A DNA stretch of 64,000 nt from [Clostridium] leptum DSM 753 (GCA_000154345.1 DS480345.1:186001-250000); one strand, 5' to 3'; positions 40,364 to 49,341 are shown, counted from the stretch's first letter. Numbers and translations: made by a program. Notes: a model not told the origin generated them from the sequence alone.

Positions 40364-41593
40364 CTACTTTCTCACCTTTTCCAAGAGGCCGCCGTTTGCG
40401 AAAAACCGGCCCACCATGGAAAACGCCGGCCCCTCCGTCTCAATTTCCTTGTGGAACCCGCTCAAACGAACCCTTCCCCTGCAACGGAGAATATCCAGAA
40501 AACGGCTGAAGCACTCCCAATACTCGGAGTCAAAAAACAAATCCCCGTACACCACTACGGTGGATAAATTCAGCATGACCAGGCAGTTTTTCAACGTCAT
40601 GGCCAGATAAAAGGCGCCTTTCTCGATTACCTCCCTGACCGCGGGGTCAGCGGCATGGTAAAACTCCCGGAGCCGGCTGCCCACTACCTGCTCTTTATGG
40701 CCCTGGGTCATCCTGACAAGCTCCGGCGTTTTTTCCTCCGAATAAATTCCCCGAAGCTCTTCCGCCAGCTCCTGAAACCCGGCCAGCGTATGCAGGCAGC
40801 CCCTATTCCCGCATCCGCAGTCCTTCCCCATCGGATCAATCAAAAAGTGATCCAGGGAAACCGGTTTCGACCGGTATTCCTGCGGATAATAGGTCAGGGA
40901 CAGATAGCCCGCGTCTATCTTCGGGCCATATTTCACAAACAGAATATTCTGTCCCATGGTTTCGCCGGAAAGAAAGACATCTGCGGCGGCCATGGTGCAG
41001 GTTAGGCTGTCCGCCCAAACGTCCACGCCTAATTTGCGGGACAGCTCCTTCTGAACCATTCCTCTCTTTTTTTCGTATTCCGGAGCCGCCTCATCGTTTC
41101 CTTCCTCAGAGCCGTCTGCCGGCAAGGCGACGCCCGCGCCGATGAGGCGGTATCGGGTTTTAATTCCATATTCCTCCAGCAGACTCGAAATTTTCTCCGC
41201 CAGCTTGTCTAAAAAGCTGGAAAAGGAGCCTTCCTTCTCCCCGCTTGTCAGTTCTGTTTGAAAGATCTCCCGGTTCGACAGGTCGCAGCATAAAATTTTC
41301 GCCCGGCATGGTTCTAAATAAATCCCCAAGGCTACATAAGCGCACAGGTTAATGTCTAAAATAACTTCTTTCCGCCCCAGGCTGTTCCCATTGTGAACCG
41401 TATGGGTTTCCACCAGCAAGCCCTCCCGGAGCATATCGCCGATAATCAGCGTAATCGCCGCCGGCGTCAGCCCTGTCTTCGCTGCCAGCGCCTTTCTGGA
41501 AAGCCCCTTGTTTTGATAAATCAAATACAGGATCAACCCTCGGTTGATTTTTTTCACATCCACCATATTATGTCCGGCACCGATTGCTTTCAT
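40364..41593 (-). CDS. ROK-family transcriptional regulator (NagC/XylR-like)
   Basis: A 409-residue protein. The N-terminus is a MarR-like winged helix (KINRGLILYLIYQNKGLSRK, KTGLTPAAITLIIGDM). It is followed by an ASKHA sugar-kinase-like domain with a Cys cluster DCGCGNRGCLHTLAGFQELA, the usual ROK zinc site. The ROK phosphate motif is weak, as in repressors that bind but do not phosphorylate sugar. ATG at 41593 is chosen though its ribosome site is poor; a TTG eight codons upstream and an ATG nine codons downstream are alternatives. It is divergent from glpK, so control of glycerol kinase is possible but unproven. Confidence 0.85.
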   Translation of the reverse strand: MKAIGAGHNMVDVKKINRGLILYLIYQNKGLSRKALAAKTGLTPAAITLIIGDMLREGLLVETHTVHNGNSLGRKEVILDINLCAYVALGIYLEPCRAKILCCDLSNREIFQTELTSGEKEGSFSSFLDKLAEKISSLLEEYGIKTRYRLIGAGVALPADGSEEGNDEAAPEYEKKRGMVQKELSRKLGVDVWADSLTCTMAAADVFLSGETMGQNILFVKYGPKIDAGYLSLTYYPQEYRSKPVSLDHFLIDPMGKDCGCGNRGCLHTLAGFQELAEELRGIYSEEKTPELVRMTQGHKEQVVGSRLREFYHAADPAVREVIEKGAFYLAMTLKNCLVMLNLSTVVVYGDLFFDSEYWECFSRFLDILRCRGRVRLSGFHKEIETEGPAFSMVGRFFANGGLLEKVRK

Positions 41594-41670
41594 GACATCA
41601 CAACATTCCCCGATCAATTTTATATCAAAAGTAGAATAAAAAGCAGCATAATGGCCCTCTACGTGTTTTT

Positions 41671-41698
41671 ATTTTATCACAAAAGAAAATAATTTCAA
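41671..41698 (-). promoter_or_regulatory. Promoter of the ROK regulator gene
   Basis: Read leftward: TTGAAA (41698-41693), 16-bp spacer, TAAAAT (41676-41671). Confidence 0.65.
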
Positions 41699-41771
41699 TA
41701 AAAGGGCGAAAATTATCGAAAATTTGTTATCGGGGCTTAAAAATCGGCAAGATAAAATTTTAAAATAGCTC

Positions 41772-41799
41772 TTGTGTCCTCTCAAAAAAAAGCTATAAT
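41772..41799 (+). promoter_or_regulatory. Promoter of glpK
   Basis: TTGTGT (41772-41777), 16-bp spacer, TATAAT (41794-41799), about 58 bp before the ATG. The region 41700-41760 between the divergent promoters has AAAATTATCGAAAATT-like dyads that may bind the ROK protein. Confidence 0.65.
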
Positions 41800-41857
41800 T
41801 AAATCATTGATTGTTGAAAACTATTCAAATTTATTTTCAATCAGGGAGGTCACCGTA

Positions 41858-43345
41858 ATGAAGCAGTATCTGGTTTCACTGGACCAGGGAACCACCAGTT
41901 CCCGGGCGATCATTTTCGACCGCAATCAAAACATTATTTCCATGGCGCAGCAGGAATTCGCCCAGCATTATCCGAAAGCCGGCTACGTGGAGCACGACCC
42001 GATGGATATCTACGCCAGCCAGATTTCCGTCCTGACAGAGGCCTTGCTGAAAGGCGGCGTTTCTCCCGAGGATATTTACGGCATCGGCATCACCAACCAG
42101 CGGGAGACTACCATTGTCTGGGATAAGAATACCGGCCGTCCCATTTACAACGCCATTGTATGGCAGTGCCGCCGCACCGCGGAGGAATGTGAAAAGCTGA
42201 AGGCCGAAGGGCTGGAGCCTTACATCCGGGAAACCACCGGACTCATCATCGACGCCTATTTCAGCGGCACCAAAATCAAATGGATTCTGGACCATGTGGA
42301 GGGCGCCCGTGAACGGGCCCAGCGCGGGGAGCTTCTGTTCGGCACGGTGGACACCTGGCTGATTTGGAACATGACAGGCGGCAGGGTTCACGTCACCGAC
42401 TACACCAACGCTTCCCGCACGATGCTGTTTGACATCCATAAGCTGTGCTGGGATGATAAGATTCTGGAAAGGCTACAGATTCCCAAATCCATGCTGCCGA
42501 AGGTCTGTTCCAGCAGCGAGGTTTACGGCACCTATAACATCAGCGGCGTAGAGGTTCCCATCGCCGGGATCGCCGGAGACCAGCAGGCGGCGCTGTTTGG
42601 CCAGACCTGCTTTGACAAGGGGATGGCGAAAAATACATACGGCACCGGCTGCTTCCTGCTGATGAATACCGGTTCCGAGCCATGCGTATCCCAAAACGGG
42701 CTGCTGACCACCATCGCGGCCAGCCTTCCCGGAGATCTGCGCTATGTGCTGGAGGGCAGCGTATTTGTCGGCGGGGCGGTGATTCAATGGCTGCGGGATG
42801 AGCTCCGCTTATTCGACGAGGCTCCGGACGCGGACTATTTCGCTTCCAAGGTAGACGATACGGCCGGGGTATACATCGTGCCTGCCTTTACCGGCCTGGG
42901 AGCGCCCTACTGGGATATGTACGCCAGAGGCGCCATTGTGGGCCTGACCCGAGGCGCCAACCGGAACCATATTATCCGGGCTGCCCAGGAGTCTATCGCC
43001 TATCAGACCAAGGAGGTGCTGGACGCCATGATCGCGGATACCGGCCTGGAAATCCAGGAGCTCCGGGTTGACGGCGGCGCCAGCCGCAGCGACTTTTTGA
43101 TGCAGTTCCAGTCCGATATTATGGGACGCTCCCTGCGCCGGCCCATGATCCGGGAAACCACCGCCTTAGGTGCCGCCTATTTAGCGGGCTTGGCCACCGG
43201 TGCGTGGGACAGCTTGCAGCAGATCAAGGAGCTTTGGGCCATCGATAAGGTTTACACGCCCAGTATGGACCCGGAGCGCCGGGAAAGCCTGCTGAAGGGC
43301 TGGAAAAAAGCCGTCACCAGGGCCAGGGATTGGGCCGAGGATTGA
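41858..43345 (+). CDS. glpK: Glycerol kinase
   Basis: A 495-residue FGGY-family kinase making glycerol-3-phosphate. The N-terminal VSLDQGTTSSRAIIFD is the ATP phosphate-1 motif. TNQRETTIVWDKNTG, the NTYGTGCFLLMNTG block and the C-terminal LRVDGGASRSDFLMQFQSDI signature are intact. ATG at 41858 follows GGGAGG by 8 bases; 28 upstream in-frame codons overlap the promoter. No glpF or glpD is next to it, which is somewhat unusual. Confidence 0.97.
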   Translation: MKQYLVSLDQGTTSSRAIIFDRNQNIISMAQQEFAQHYPKAGYVEHDPMDIYASQISVLTEALLKGGVSPEDIYGIGITNQRETTIVWDKNTGRPIYNAIVWQCRRTAEECEKLKAEGLEPYIRETTGLIIDAYFSGTKIKWILDHVEGARERAQRGELLFGTVDTWLIWNMTGGRVHVTDYTNASRTMLFDIHKLCWDDKILERLQIPKSMLPKVCSSSEVYGTYNISGVEVPIAGIAGDQQAALFGQTCFDKGMAKNTYGTGCFLLMNTGSEPCVSQNGLLTTIAASLPGDLRYVLEGSVFVGGAVIQWLRDELRLFDEAPDADYFASKVDDTAGVYIVPAFTGLGAPYWDMYARGAIVGLTRGANRNHIIRAAQESIAYQTKEVLDAMIADTGLEIQELRVDGGASRSDFLMQFQSDIMGRSLRRPMIRETTALGAAYLAGLATGAWDSLQQIKELWAIDKVYTPSMDPERRESLLKGWKKAVTRARDWAED

Positions 43346-43846
43346 GTTTGCAAAAAACGGCTTGGGACAGGACTGTCTAATGATTTCTCAGCTTTTAAAC
43401 AGAAGCCTGGAAATTCCGCTGTTTCTTAGCAGGTTCCGGAAAAGATCCGGGATTCCTGTATATTCGCGGCTAAAAAGCACTTTATTTGTTCAAAAAAGGA
43501 TGCGGATTTCTCCGCATCCTTTTTCCTGTTTTTTCGTATCGGAACACCGGTCAAGCCAGTTAGGCGGAAAAAATTCACTGAAAGCTCCGGCTGCCCGCAA
43601 AGCAGGCGGTTTCCAGCAGCGCGCCGCATCCGTGAAAGGCACAAAAGCTCCAAGAGCGCCGTAAGGCGCCCTTTTTCAGCCGCGTTTCCTTTTCCGGAGC
43701 AACGGCAGCCCGCACTGTTCTTTCCGGATTGCTGATCCGATAGTATATTGGAACTCCCTCCGCCGGTTCCGCTTGCTCGAGGGGCCGCGTTTCCTTCGCG
43801 GCCGCACGTGCAAGGGCTGTGAGACCGAGGACTCCCATGATTCTTT
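43346..43846. other. Intergenic region between glpK and ppiB
   Basis: Contains the terminator at 43492-43526. From 43560 to 43846 it is GC-rich; a leftward frame at 43575-43838 starts nine bases past ppiB but has no ribosome site, domain or sensible composition. Confidence 0.5.
43492..43526. terminator. Bidirectional terminator
   Basis: AAAAAAGGATGCGGA pairs with TCCGCATCCTTTTT around a 4-base loop, between convergent glpK and ppiB. Confidence 0.9.
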
Positions 43847-44368
43847 TTACGCTTTCTTCGGCTGAGGATAAGTCTCCCCAAACGTCTCTACCGTGACAGA
43901 CCTCATCCTCTGCTCCTCCAGAGGACGGTCGCTGTAATTGGTAGCGACGGATACGATCTGATCCGCCACCTCAATTCCTTCTATTACCTTACCGAAGGAA
44001 GCGTACTGGCCGTCCAAATGGGGAGCATCATCCACCATGATAAAAAACTGAGAGCCGGCGCTGTCCGGATGGCCGGACCGGGCCATGGAAATAACTCCCT
44101 TGGTGTGCTTCAAATCGTTTTGAAACCGGTTGGCCGTAAATTCCCCCTTGATCCGGTAACCGGGGCCGCCCATGCCGGTGCCCTCCGGATCGCCGCCCTG
44201 GATCATAAAGCCGGGAATTACCCGGTGAAAGATCGTTCCATTATAAAATCCCTTTTCCACCAGGGAAATAAAATTGGCCACCGTATTAGGCGCGGTCTCC
44301 GGGTACAGCTCCACCTTCATCACGCCGCCGTTTTCCATCTCAATCGTCACTACTGGGTTGTTTTTCAT
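43847..44368 (-). CDS. ppiB: Peptidyl-prolyl cis-trans isomerase, cyclophilin type
   Basis: A 173-residue cytosolic cyclophilin without signal peptide. The active-site motif FHRVIPGFMIQGGDPEGTG contains the catalytic Arg. SAGSQFFIMVDDAPHLDGQY and FGKVIEG complete the site. Its ATG lies inside the 3' end of the flavodoxin gene (29-bp overlap, different frame), with GGGAGA 7 bases upstream, so translation of the two is probably coupled. Confidence 0.95.
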   Translation of the reverse strand: MKNNPVVTIEMENGGVMKVELYPETAPNTVANFISLVEKGFYNGTIFHRVIPGFMIQGGDPEGTGMGGPGYRIKGEFTANRFQNDLKHTKGVISMARSGHPDSAGSQFFIMVDDAPHLDGQYASFGKVIEGIEVADQIVSVATNYSDRPLEEQRMRSVTVETFGETYPQPKKA

Positions 44369-45593
44369 TGCGCTTTCTCCCTTTTCTTATTTTTTTCGGC
44401 ATTGCGCCGGCTTCCTGCTGCTCTCCTTCCGGAGCCCTCCCGCCTGCCTTCTCTCCGGCGGGCGCGGGCTGAGCCGGCTCCCCCGTCCGGGGCTCATCCC
44501 CATGGGCGCCGTCTCCTTCGGCGGCCTGCTTCTCCGCCGGGACGGGAGGTTCTTCTGTTTTAGACGGTCCCCTTTCCGCCTTTTTCCCGGCGGGCGCGGG
44601 CTGAGCCGGCTCCTCCGTCCGGGGCTCATCCCCATGGGCGCCGTCTCCTTCGGCGGCCTGCTTCTTCGCCGGGGCGGAAGGTTCTTCTGTTTTAGACGGT
44701 CCCTTTTCCGCCTTTTTCCCGGCGGGCGCGGGCCGGGCCGGCTCCTCCGTCCGGGGCTCGTCCCCATGGGCGCCGTCTCCTTCGGCGGCCTGCTTCTCCG
44801 CCGGGGCGGGAGGTTCTTCTGTTTTAGACGGTCCCCTTTCCGCCTTTTTCCCGGCGGGCGCGGGCCGGGACGGTTCCTCCGTCCGGGGCTCATCCCCATG
44901 GGCGCCGTCTCCTTCGGCGGCCTGGGTTTTCGGATTATCCGTTTTCTCTTCCGTTTGCCCCTCTGGAGAGACGTTCTCCTTTTCAGGCGCGGAAGCGCTT
45001 TTCTTGACGCTGTCGTCGGTTTCCGACGCCTCGATCAGTTCCCGCATTTCCTGAACCTGATTTTCCGTCAGGTTCTTTTTCCTGCGGTGCTTTTCACTTA
45101 CCTGTAAAATAATTTTCCCGTTTTCACGCATCAAAAACTCAATTTTTCCCTTTTCCAGGGCCTCCAAGGTTTCATTCTCCGCCTTCACGGTAATGACTGA
45201 CCGGCATCTGGTGCCCGCAGCCTCCAGCTCCGCCCGCAAAAGCTTCGACGCGGATTTTCCCTCCAGGCCGCAGGAAAGCAGGCCGTAGGTTTGCTTTCCC
45301 TCCAGCTGGTACTGACGGATAAACCCGTTGAGCACCGGCGCCGGAGCGCCTCCCCAGACCGGGCCGGAGACCACCACGCAGTCGTAGGAATCCACATCCA
45401 CGTCCTCCAGGGGTAAAATCTCCACCGCCCTCCGGCGCTGCGCCAGCAAGAGGCCCACCGTATAGGCGGCAAACTTGGATTTCCACTTCACCGGTTCCAG
45501 AGACACATAATCGGCCCCAAGAGACTTAGCCAATTTTTTAGCGATCAGCTCTGTTTTTCCAGTAAGGGAAAAGCACGCAACCAGAATTTTCAT
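44340..45593 (-). CDS. Flavodoxin-like protein with a long tandem-repeat tail
   Basis: A 417-residue protein. Residues 1-160 form a flavodoxin fold: ILVACFSLTGKTELIAKKLA is the FMN phosphate loop and VVVSGPVWGGAPAPVLNGF the second flavin loop. Residues 160-205 are charged and helical. The remaining C-terminal half has about 3.6 copies of a 44-residue Glu/Lys/Pro/Ala unit (QAAEGDGAHGDEPRTEEP..., AGKKAERGPSKTEEP) encoded by near-identical 132-bp DNA repeats. The tail is predicted disordered and ends in a basic KKIRKGRKRNEKQ. ATG at 45593 overlaps the upstream gene's stop by one base. Function of the tail is unknown; the repeat copy number probably varies between strains. Confidence 0.88.
   Translation of the reverse strand: MKILVACFSLTGKTELIAKKLAKSLGADYVSLEPVKWKSKFAAYTVGLLLAQRRRAVEILPLEDVDVDSYDCVVVSGPVWGGAPAPVLNGFIRQYQLEGKQTYGLLSCGLEGKSASKLLRAELEAAGTRCRSVITVKAENETLEALEKGKIEFLMRENGKIILQVSEKHRRKKNLTENQVQEMRELIEASETDDSVKKSASAPEKENVSPEGQTEEKTDNPKTQAAEGDGAHGDEPRTEEPSRPAPAGKKAERGPSKTEEPPAPAEKQAAEGDGAHGDEPRTEEPARPAPAGKKAEKGPSKTEEPSAPAKKQAAEGDGAHGDEPRTEEPAQPAPAGKKAERGPSKTEEPPVPAEKQAAEGDGAHGDEPRTGEPAQPAPAGEKAGGRAPEGEQQEAGAMPKKIRKGRKRNEKQPSSDD
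44447..44925 (-). repeat. 132-bp tandem repeat array in coding sequence
   Basis: Full units start at 44491, 44623 and 44755, with a partial unit from 44887 and another partial before 44491. Units differ at only a few positions. The period (44 codons) keeps the frame. Near identity points to recent slippage or unequal recombination. Confidence 0.95.
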
Positions 45594-46081
45594 CAAAAAG
45601 TCTCCTTTGATTCCCCGCCGCCTGTATGAGGCCTGGGCATTTTCAGCTCCTCCGTCTCGGAATCCTCTTCCGCCTCCTGGGCCTGAGCCACAAAGGGATG
45701 GTACACGGGGCTTTCCTTCAGGTTCTCCGTGAGGACGTCGTCATTTTCCTCGTCCTGCTCCCAGGCCTGGGTATTTTTCACCTTAGCTTTTCCGCTTCCC
45801 TTGGTAGGCTGGCTTTCCGCCGCAAGCTTCTCACGGGCTTTCAGGATTCTCTCTTTCGCCTGGTCGATGGCATTGCACAGAACCGCCTCGTCTCCGGCGG
45901 CCTGGCTCCGAAGGTCGTTATAAAAGTGCTTTCCCAGGGCGATGTAGGCCCGGTTGATGGTAGCCAGCTCGCTGCGGACAACCGCCTTCAGGCGGTTGTT
46001 CACCGCTGCCTGCCGGTTCCGGTTTGCCACTGCCTCATAAGCGGCGGCAACAGCGCAGCTAATCGTATTGAAAAGATCCAT
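45593..46081 (-). CDS. Hypothetical protein upstream of the repeat flavodoxin
   Basis: A 162-residue protein. The N-terminus has a helical amphipathic segment (FNTISCAVAAAYEAVANRNR). Residues 28-90 look alpha-helical with Arg/Lys/Glu (SELATINRAYIALGKHFYND). The C-terminal 70 residues are acidic and disordered (EQDEENDDVLTENL, EAEEDSETEELKMPRP). No family was recognised. A GGAGGGA site precedes the ATG, and its stop overlaps the flavodoxin start (TGATG), so the two are translationally coupled and likely act together. Confidence 0.75.
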   Translation of the reverse strand: MDLFNTISCAVAAAYEAVANRNRQAAVNNRLKAVVRSELATINRAYIALGKHFYNDLRSQAAGDEAVLCNAIDQAKERILKAREKLAAESQPTKGSGKAKVKNTQAWEQDEENDDVLTENLKESPVYHPFVAQAQEAEEDSETEELKMPRPHTGGGESKETF

Positions 46082-46173
46082 AGTTTATCCCTCCGTTTAT
46101 GGCATTTACCCTTTTAGTTTCTTCTATTATACTTCACCTGGAACAAAAATTATAGCATTTCCTGGGAAAAAGG

Positions 46174-46548
46174 CTATAAAGTTCTGCCCCGGCGCTGAAA
46201 CTCCAAAATAATTTTAATCATTTTTATGCCCACCATAACGCAAAACACCATAATTCCCAGGCAAAACAGGCATAAAAACACAGAGAGCCACGCCTGCTGC
46301 CAGGCTGCCAGAGCGTCGTCTCTGGATACAAACTCAATTCCCTGCCGCAGGGCCTCGTTAACCCGGGAGGCATAGGAAAAGGCCGGCGCCACATAATTGA
46401 CCCCCAGCACAAAAAAAGCGCCGCTCAGGGCAAAGCCCGCCAGCAGAATAAAGCTGTTCGCATAACGGTTCCCCTGGGTCAGCAGAAAATATCCTATTTT
46501 GGTCAGGGGATGAACCCTTTTTCCTTCTGATGGTTTCGCTTCCTTCAT
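46174..46548 (-). CDS. Hypothetical two-helix membrane protein
   Basis: A 124-residue protein with hydrophobic segments at about residues 30-55 (FILLAGFALSGAFFVLGVNYV) and 85-115, separated by a loop of about 30 residues. It ends in a basic RRRG-like tail (FQRRGRTL). ATG at 46548 has AAAGGGGG 7 bases upstream; a TTG two codons earlier is less good. No family was recognised. It is on the same strand and 92 bp upstream of the previous hypothetical gene. Confidence 0.65.
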   Translation of the reverse strand: MKEAKPSEGKRVHPLTKIGYFLLTQGNRYANSFILLAGFALSGAFFVLGVNYVAPAFSYASRVNEALRQGIEFVSRDDALAAWQQAWLSVFLCLFCLGIMVFCVMVGIKMIKIILEFQRRGRTL

Positions 46549-46696
46549 TCCCAAGCCCCCTTTCCGGCTGTATCCCCATTATGTCATGTTTTTTAAACAA
46601 GGTCAATAACTAACTCGATTATTTGCTTTTCATTCTCCTGTTTCTGTGTTACAATAAAATTAATTATAATAGTTATCAATTGCGGAGGAAGCTGTC

Positions 46697-47347
46697 ATGT
46701 CCAGAACTATCAAGAAAGAAATCACCTGTCCCGCCTGCGGAGAAAAAGCGGACGCGAAAATGTGGGCCAGCGTCAACGTGACCTTGGACCAGGAGCTGCG
46801 GGAATCCGTGCTGGATGAAAGCCTGTTCACATGGACATGCCCCCAGTGCGGCCATGAGGCGCTGCTCAGTTACCCTTGTTTATATCACGATATGGCCAAT
46901 AAATTTATGATTTACCTGGTACCCGGCGCAAAGCAGGAGAGCCTGAACGACGCCGAAGCGGAAAACCGCTACCCGGAGCTTGGCGGCGTTACCAAGCGGC
47001 TGGCGGCGGATTTGAATGAATTGAAGGAAAAAATATTAATTTTTGAAAACGGCCTGGATGACCGGGCGGTAGAGCTCACCAAGCTGGCGATGTCCAAGGT
47101 GGCTTTGAAAAAGCACGGAAAGGAGCTTGAAAAGGGTTATTTCTGCGCCAAGGATGGGGAAACCGGGCATTTGGCCTTTACCTTTTTTGTAAAGGATACC
47201 GGAGAGCCCTATCACAAAACCACCCGTATGGAGGCCTATGAGAAGTCCAGGGAGGTGGCCAAGCGTTACAGCGGCCAGTCTGTGCCTCCTGCCGGCTTTT
47301 TGCGAATAGGCGCTTCCTGGGCGCAAAAAGCCCTGGAATCCTTATAA
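46697..47347 (+). CDS. CpXC-domain protein
   Basis: A 216-residue cytosolic protein. The N-terminal 130 residues match the CpXC domain: ITCPACGEKADAKMW and TWTCPQCGHEALLSYPCLYHD carry two CPxC knuckles that likely bind zinc, followed by FMIYLVPG. The rest is helical with no known domain. A GCGGAGG-like site precedes the ATG. The domain is common in gut Firmicutes; its function is unknown. It is followed at 18 bp by a membrane protein, suggesting a two-gene operon. Confidence 0.85.
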   Translation: MSRTIKKEITCPACGEKADAKMWASVNVTLDQELRESVLDESLFTWTCPQCGHEALLSYPCLYHDMANKFMIYLVPGAKQESLNDAEAENRYPELGGVTKRLAADLNELKEKILIFENGLDDRAVELTKLAMSKVALKKHGKELEKGYFCAKDGETGHLAFTFFVKDTGEPYHKTTRMEAYEKSREVAKRYSGQSVPPAGFLRIGASWAQKALESL

Positions 47348-47365
47348 CCTGTTTGGAGGCTGATT

Positions 47366-47881
47366 ATGGTTCGAAAAAGAATACTTCAAATCGCTACGAT
47401 TCTATTGGACGTGCTGGCCCTGTCCGCTCTGTTCCTGCCTGCCTTTGAAAACTACGGCGCCACCGACAGCCTGTGGACCCAGATTACCGAGAACTTCCTG
47501 ACAGGCTCTCCCAGCGGCATTTTAACCGACGCCATCTACTATCTGCCGATCATTGTCAGCGGCATTCTGGTTGCTTTGCTGGAAAGCAAAATCCGGTACG
47601 CGGTAACTCTCTTTGCCGCCTCCGGCGGGCTGACCCTGCTGCTTTCGCAATATCTGTTCCCCGCAGTGGAGCAGGCCTATTTAGGCGCCGTCTACCAGGT
47701 CGGGCTGTACGCCTTGCTGGCTGTACAGATTGCCCTGCTTCTGGTGAGCTGCGCCGGTATCTGCCTGAAGGAGGAGCCTAAAGGCCAAGGGCCGTCTATC
47801 GATTTCAAACGGGATACCCTGGAATTACCTATTGCGGACATCGACCAGGCTCTGCTGGACGGGGAGACTGTGGATCAATAA
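47366..47881 (+). CDS. Hypothetical membrane protein paired with the CpXC gene
   Basis: A 171-residue protein with four hydrophobic segments: about 7-27, 55-72 (YYLPIIVSGILVALL), 77-95 and 108-132 (QVGLYALLAVQIALLLVSCA). A cytoplasmic tail of about 40 residues rich in Asp/Glu follows (LELPIADIDQALLDGE). A GGAGG-like site is upstream of the ATG. No family was recognised. It ends before a strong terminator. Confidence 0.75.
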   Translation: MVRKRILQIATILLDVLALSALFLPAFENYGATDSLWTQITENFLTGSPSGILTDAIYYLPIIVSGILVALLESKIRYAVTLFAASGGLTLLLSQYLFPAVEQAYLGAVYQVGLYALLAVQIALLLVSCAGICLKEEPKGQGPSIDFKRDTLELPIADIDQALLDGETVDQ

Positions 47882-47930
47882 CGCGGGGGCCGGAGGGAAT
47901 GGGCGGCGCCTCATTGCGTTATCGTAAAAG

Positions 47931-47975
47931 AAAAAGGCCGGCGGAGGCTCTCTTAAGGGAGGTCCGCCGGTTTTT
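47931..47975 (+). terminator. Terminator of the CpXC operon
   Basis: CCGGCGGA and CTC arms pair with GAG and TCCGCCGG, flanked by A5 and T5. Confidence 0.85.
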
Positions 47976-48122
47976 CTGAAAAGGCCGTCCAGAGCGGAGC
48001 CGGAGCTCCTATTAGGGTCTTGTTAAAAACGCTGCCGGACAGGCTTTCACAGGACAGCGGCCCGGCAGGATCAATCCTCTGGGCGGCCCGCATAAAAATA
48101 AAATAGAAAGGGAGGTCTTCTC

Positions 48123-48842
48123 ATGGATCAGGAAATCGCCAGGCTGAAGGAGCTGACGGAGAAAAGCCGGGCCATGGTCTTTTTCGGCGGCGCGGGGGTG
48201 TCAAAGGAAAGCGGCATCCCCGACTTTCGAAGCGTGGACGGGCTGTATCATCAAGCCTACCGTTATCCGCCGGAGACTATTTTAAGCCGTTCCTTTTATG
48301 AGAAAAACCCAGAGGAGTTTTACCGTTTTTACCGGGACAAAATGCTGTATCTAGACGCGGAGCCAAATCCCGCCCATAAAAAGCTGGCCCAGTGGGAACG
48401 GGAGGGACGGCTGCTTGCTGTGATTACCCAGAACATCGACGGCCTGCACCAGAAGGCGGGAAGCAGGAATGTGCTGGAGCTTCACGGTTCTGTCCACCGG
48501 AATTACTGCCGGCGGTGCGGTAAGCTTTTTGACGCCCAATACCTTCTCCGCTCTTCCGGAGTTCCCCGCTGCGACCAATGCGGCGGCGCGGTCAAGCCTG
48601 ATGTAGTGCTGTATGAGGAGGCGCTGGATCAGGCGGTGCTTCAAAAAGCTGTAGGCGCTCTCCGCCAAGCGGATCTTCTTATTGTGGGCGGCACGTCTCT
48701 CACAGTTTATCCGGCTGCCGGCCTGCTGCGTTATTTCCAGGGCAGCCGCCTAGCGGTGGTAAATCAAACCGCCCTACCCCTGGATCAGGAGGCAGACCTG
48801 CTCATTCAGGGGCAAATCGGCCAGGTCTTTTCCCAGCTCTGA
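48123..48842 (+). CDS. cobB: Sirtuin NAD-dependent protein deacylase
   Basis: A 239-residue class U/III-like Sir2 enzyme removing acyl groups from lysines with NAD. FGGAGVSKESGIPDFRS binds NAD, TQNIDGLHQKAG and the catalytic His121 in LELHGSVHRN follow. Zinc ligands are Cys129, Cys132 (YCRRCG) and Cys150, Cys153 (RCDQCGG). KPDVVLYEE and GGTSLTVYPAAGLL are further motifs. The usual GAGIS reads GAGVS. GGGAGG precedes the ATG. It appears monocistronic. Confidence 0.95.
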   Translation: MDQEIARLKELTEKSRAMVFFGGAGVSKESGIPDFRSVDGLYHQAYRYPPETILSRSFYEKNPEEFYRFYRDKMLYLDAEPNPAHKKLAQWEREGRLLAVITQNIDGLHQKAGSRNVLELHGSVHRNYCRRCGKLFDAQYLLRSSGVPRCDQCGGAVKPDVVLYEEALDQAVLQKAVGALRQADLLIVGGTSLTVYPAAGLLRYFQGSRLAVVNQTALPLDQEADLLIQGQIGQVFSQL

Positions 48843-49341
48843 TTCTGCCTTTATTCTCACTGGACGGCATTTCTCCCCGCCGGGCGTTCCGGCGACGTTT
48901 TCTCTGGGACTGCCTCGTTTCAGCTTCTCTCAGGCGGCGTTCTTGCTCCGCTCCTATGAAAACGGACAAGCCCGCGTATCACTATAAGATAAAGCCCTGG
49001 AAGGGCATGTGAGCGGCTGCCGCCGGAAACGTGCGGATTCACTTTCCGGGCTCCGCCGCGCCGCGGACCAAAAATGGACAGAAGTTTACGGATTGAAAGC
49101 GCTGTGTTAATCCCAGGCGTTTGTTGCGGGCCCTCCGAGGCCGCTTAAGGGCCGGCCGCCCTTCTCGGCTCTTTCCCTTGGACCATGCCGGATAACGGCG
49201 CATTGGACGTTCCAGTCATGATGCCGTAGGCGCTTCCCGCTAAACATTAAGAGGCTCTGGGGCAGAACCGCCCCAGGGCCTCTTAATGTTTAGCCTTTGC
49301 GAAAAAGCCTCCCGGCTTTGCCAGGGAAACCGATTTTTCAG
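48843..49341. other. GC-rich spacer after the sirtuin gene
   Basis: Nothing recognisable apart from the perfect hairpin at 49240-49293. Confidence 0.5.
49240..49293. terminator. 24-bp inverted repeat, probable bidirectional terminator
   Basis: CTAAACATTAAGAGGCTCTG and following GGGC pair with the right arm (49270-49293) with one wobble, 6-base loop. It lies between convergent genes. There is no classical T-run, though the outer stem is AT-rich. Confidence 0.6.

Noticed and set aside
43575..43838. Leftward 87-codon frame right after ppiB
   Set aside because: No ribosome site, no recognisable domain, Arg/Ala-rich shadow-like composition, and an alternative frame over the same bases is equally open.
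44274..45107. Rightward 277-codon frame with repeats, opposite the flavodoxin
   Set aside because: It is the antisense reading of the 132-bp repeats. The leftward frame has the flavodoxin fold, a ribosome site and coupling to its neighbours.
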